Part shown: positions 5,652 to 7,875 of the stretch, in pieces | How positions within the stretch are numbered: the stretch's first letter is position 1 | Layout: each line of letters starts with the position of its first letter | Origin: Micromonosporaceae bacterium | GTDB lineage: Bacteria > Actinomycetota > Actinomycetes > Mycobacteriales > Micromonosporaceae | Direction of reading: 5' to 3' | Length of the DNA: 7,875 nucleotides | Assembly (NCBI GenBank): GCA_003543035.1 | Contig: DPJL01000197.1 | Span: forward strand, 1 to 7,875 | Program-made: the position numbers and the translations under genes | The notes under the pieces: generated by a model | Told to the model about the DNA's origin: nothing | Seen by the model: the letters and a program-made list of their open reading frames with translations, nothing else | Database searches by the model: none

Positions 5652-6518
5652 ATGCTTCGCGCATTCTTTGGCCGGCACAAGTCAGCGTCTACGTGGGCAA
5701 GGAACATCCTTCATGAGGCGGCCGCGGCGCTCAAACTGGAGATCCTCACCATCCACACGCCGCAGCAGTGGGCTGGCTATGCCAGCGTGGGAGACATGAT
5801 CCGGGACAAGAAGCCGGACATCTTCGTGATGACCAACGCCCGCCAGACCGATCTCGAGACGATGCCGGAGCTGCGCGCACTCAACATCATCCGGGACCCG
5901 CGCGACATCATCGTCTCCGGCTACTTCAGTCATCGCAATAGTCACCCCGAAGAGCTGAGCGGGGTTCCGTGGACCGAGTTGCAAGAGCATCGAAAGCATC
6001 TGCTGACGCTGGACAAGGACGAAGGTCTACTGGCCGAGATCGAGTTCGCCCGGATCTTCCTGCAGCCAATGGGGGAGTGGAACTACCACAACCCCGGCGT
6101 TCTCGAGCTGCGAATGGAGGATCTGATCACCGATTCGGCCAGGCTCTGGCGGGTCGCGCTCTCGCACCTTGAGCTGCTGACCAAAGAGGAGTCACGCAAC
6201 GATCAGCTGCACCTGGCCGCCGTCAAATGGAATCTTGCCTCCCGCAGGGAGACTCCCAAGGCGATGGCACAGATGAGGCGAGTCCTTCCGGCAGTGCCGA
6301 TGCAGCGGCTGCCGTATTCCTATGTGGACAACACTCTCCAGCGCTTCTCCTTCGCCCGGCTGTCCAAGACAGGGCGCAAGCCGGGTCAGGAGGATGTCAA
6401 CAGCCACTACCGCAAGGGGGTGGCCGGAGACTGGAAGAATCACCTTACCGAGAAGCATCTCGAGCACTTCCGCCACGTCCACGGGGATCTGGTCGAGCGC
6501 CTCGGCTATCAGTGGTAG
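5652..6518 (+). CDS. PAPS-dependent sulfotransferase
   Basis: This is a 288-residue soluble enzyme expected to move a sulfuryl group from 3'-phosphoadenosine-5'-phosphosulfate (PAPS) to a hydroxyl or amine acceptor. The N-terminal FFGRHKSASTW (5-15) is the 5'-phosphosulfate-binding loop, equivalent to YPKSGTTW of cytosolic sulfotransferases, with Lys10. RDPRDIIVS (81-89) is the 3'-phosphate-binding element with the usual Arg and Ser. YRKGVAGDWKNHLT (253-266) is the C-terminal RKGxxGDWK PAPS-binding motif. In the strand that normally carries the catalytic base His (KTH in human SULTs) the sequence reads VMTN, so Asn62 appears to replace that His; the alignment there was made by eye. The ATG at 5652 has GGAG five bases upstream; the TTG at 5649 is too close to it. 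The gene starts 21 bp after the P450 stop and ends 34 bp before the exporter start, so co-transcription is very likely. No PAPS-synthesis genes are in the window. Confidence 0.92.
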   Translation: MLRAFFGRHKSASTWARNILHEAAAALKLEILTIHTPQQWAGYASVGDMIRDKKPDIFVMTNARQTDLETMPELRALNIIRDPRDIIVSGYFSHRNSHPEELSGVPWTELQEHRKHLLTLDKDEGLLAEIEFARIFLQPMGEWNYHNPGVLELRMEDLITDSARLWRVALSHLELLTKEESRNDQLHLAAVKWNLASRRETPKAMAQMRRVLPAVPMQRLPYSYVDNTLQRFSFARLSKTGRKPGQEDVNSHYRKGVAGDWKNHLTEKHLEHFRHVHGDLVERLGYQW

Positions 6519-6552
6519 CCACAGGCCCACAGCTTCCAGGACACTGCGAAAG

Positions 6553-7875
6553 ATGAGCCGTGGGATCGTCGGGTTGCTGGTTGCCAATGCCATCTCGGCC
6601 ATCGGCAGCCGCATGTCGATGCTGGCGATCCCGTGGCTGGTGCTGGTCACCACCGGCGACCCGGTCAAGGTGGGCTTGGTCTCCGGGGCCGAGATGCTGC
6701 CCTATGTCCTTAGTGGAGTGCTGGCCGCGCCGGTGCAGGACCGCTTCGGCCAGCGGCGCACCGCGATCGCGGCCGATCTGGCCAGCGTAGTGGTTTTGGG
6801 CTCGATTGCCTTGGCGCACCGGCATTTCGGGCTCCTGCTCGGCTTGGTCTCGGTTGCGGGCATGCTGCGGGCGGTCGCCGATCGGTCCAAGAACAATCTG
6901 TTCAAGCCCTTGATGGATCAGGCCAAGGTCGACTACACCCGGGTCACCTCCACCTACGCCGGCATCATGCGCACGGCCAACCTCATCGGAGCCTCGGTGG
7001 GCGGGGTGGCGATCGCCGCCTTCGGCTCGGTCGGGGCGCTCTGGCTGGACGCGGCGAGCTTCGGAGTCTGCGCCCTGCTGGTCATATTCTCAGTACCGAG
7101 GTTGGTACAGCTCGCGCCACCGAGCACGGAAGCTTACTTTCCCGCTCTGCGTAAGGGATTCGACGAGTTCCGTAAGGACCGCCTCGTCAAGGAGATGACC
7201 TGGCTGCTGTTCTTCACCAACCTCTTCGGGCAGGCCAGCACGGTGATCTTCGTGCCGCTGTGGGTTTACACGGTCCTTCATTCACCTGTTGCGCTGGGGA
7301 CGGTATCGCTGGCATTCGCCATCGGCGGCATCCTGGGCAACGTCCTGTTCACTGCGGTAGCGCCCTACACGCCGCGATATCCGGCGCTCGTGACCGGCTT
7401 CCTGATCGGTGGCGCTCCCACCATTCTGATTCTCGGATTGAGTGACAATCTGCTGGTGGTGGCCGTGGTGACCTTCATCGGCGGCTTCGCCATGTGCACG
7501 GTGAATCCGACCATCGGAGCAATGATTTTTCAGCGAGTACCGGCTGAGATGCTGGCCCGGGTCGGCGGCATCTTCGCCGCCGTGGCCTTCTGCGGCCTTC
7601 CGCTGGGTGGGTTGGTGGGCGGATGGCTGGTCCAGAGTTTCGGCCTCAACGACGGCATCCTGATCGCCGCGATCATGCTCTTCGTGGTCACCCTGCTGCC
7701 GGTGGTGCGCAAACACGTGTGGATCGAGGTCAACGAGGCCACCAAGACGCTGGCTTATCGGCCGAGTCCGCTCGGCCTTCGGGTAACCCTCTCCTACGAG
7801 GAAGGGCAATGGTGGGCGCGAGCCCGGCGCGGGCTGCGGAACGTGGCCCGCCGCCAGCCGGTACCCGCGAAGTCA
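6553..7875 (+). CDS. MFS exporter (3' end beyond window)
   Basis: The frame begins at ATG 6553, 34 bp after the sulfotransferase stop, with AGGA 11 bp upstream, and stays open for 441 codons to the window edge. The protein is highly hydrophobic, with about 12 predicted membrane segments in two halves separated by a charged central loop near residues 180-215. The first segment begins GLLVANAISAIGSRMSMLAIP. The loop between segments 2 and 3 carries the major facilitator motif A, APVQDRFGQRR (59-69). This style matches drug or siderophore exporters of the MFS_3/EntS-like group. From about residue 386 it has a hydrophilic tail of at least 56 residues containing VTLSYEEGQWWARARRG, longer than most exporters have. 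As the third gene of the operon it probably exports the sulfated product or gives self-protection; direction of transport and substrate are inferred. The gene is probably nearly complete. Confidence 0.92.
   Translation, partial: MSRGIVGLLVANAISAIGSRMSMLAIPWLVLVTTGDPVKVGLVSGAEMLPYVLSGVLAAPVQDRFGQRRTAIAADLASVVVLGSIALAHRHFGLLLGLVSVAGMLRAVADRSKNNLFKPLMDQAKVDYTRVTSTYAGIMRTANLIGASVGGVAIAAFGSVGALWLDAASFGVCALLVIFSVPRLVQLAPPSTEAYFPALRKGFDEFRKDRLVKEMTWLLFFTNLFGQASTVIFVPLWVYTVLHSPVALGTVSLAFAIGGILGNVLFTAVAPYTPRYPALVTGFLIGGAPTILILGLSDNLLVVAVVTFIGGFAMCTVNPTIGAMIFQRVPAEMLARVGGIFAAVAFCGLPLGGLVGGWLVQSFGLNDGILIAAIMLFVVTLLPVVRKHVWIEVNEATKTLAYRPSPLGLRVTLSYEEGQWWARARRGLRNVARRQPVPAKS

Noticed and set aside
4866..5678. 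270-codon open frame on the minus strand
   Set aside because: It lies wholly antisense to the P450 and the start of the sulfotransferase. It is rich in Arg, Gly and Glu with no recognisable motif, typical of a GC-rich shadow frame.
7282..7809. 175-codon minus-strand frame opposite the MFS gene
   Set aside because: The plus strand encodes a continuous membrane transporter here; the minus frame is His/Gln/Asp-rich shadow sequence.

Overview
The window is high-GC DNA with tightly packed genes, GTG/TTG alternative starts, one probable leaderless gene and actinobacterial-style proteins: a secreted S1 protease, a soluble class I-type P450 and a PAPS-dependent sulfotransferase. It fits a filamentous actinomycete. 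Pseudonocardiales is a guess; nothing here fixes the genus. No tRNA, rRNA, CRISPR array, transposase or integrase is visible.

Left part (1-1157). The window opens inside the 3' end of a gene for a membrane-anchored protein, probably the C-terminus of a YfjP-type GTPase. A 103-bp gap follows, holding a perfect 10-bp inverted repeat whose right arm contains the ribosome binding site of the next gene. That gene encodes a secreted trypsin-like protease with a signal peptide, catalytic His and catalytic Asp. The reading frame then runs into the 3' end of convergent metE before any GDSGG serine motif, so the protease looks truncated and is probably a pseudogene.

Middle part (1038-4288). metE (cobalamin-independent methionine synthase, minus strand) is full length with all four zinc ligands. 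It is divergent from a LysR-type regulator gene, with only about 76 bp between the start codons. This is the same layout as metR-metE in enterobacteria, although the regulator's effector domain does not obviously resemble MetR. The shared gap holds a TGTGG-N6-CCACA inverted repeat abutting the metE start and a -10-like hexamer placed so that the regulator mRNA would be leaderless.

Right part (4289-7875). A 127-bp gap carries a good sigma70-type promoter (perfect TTGACA, 16-bp spacer, CATAGT). Three same-strand, closely spaced genes follow: a cytochrome P450, a PAPS-dependent sulfotransferase and an MFS exporter whose frame is still open at the window edge. The obvious reading is a hydroxylate, sulfate and export cassette, either an accessory natural-product locus or the edge of one. 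The P450 plus sulfotransferase pair is formally like cyp128-stf3 of Mycobacterium tuberculosis, which makes a sulfated menaquinone, but the substrate here is unknown. This cassette and the regulatory structures around it are the most interesting content; all functional links are inference from sequence and layout.
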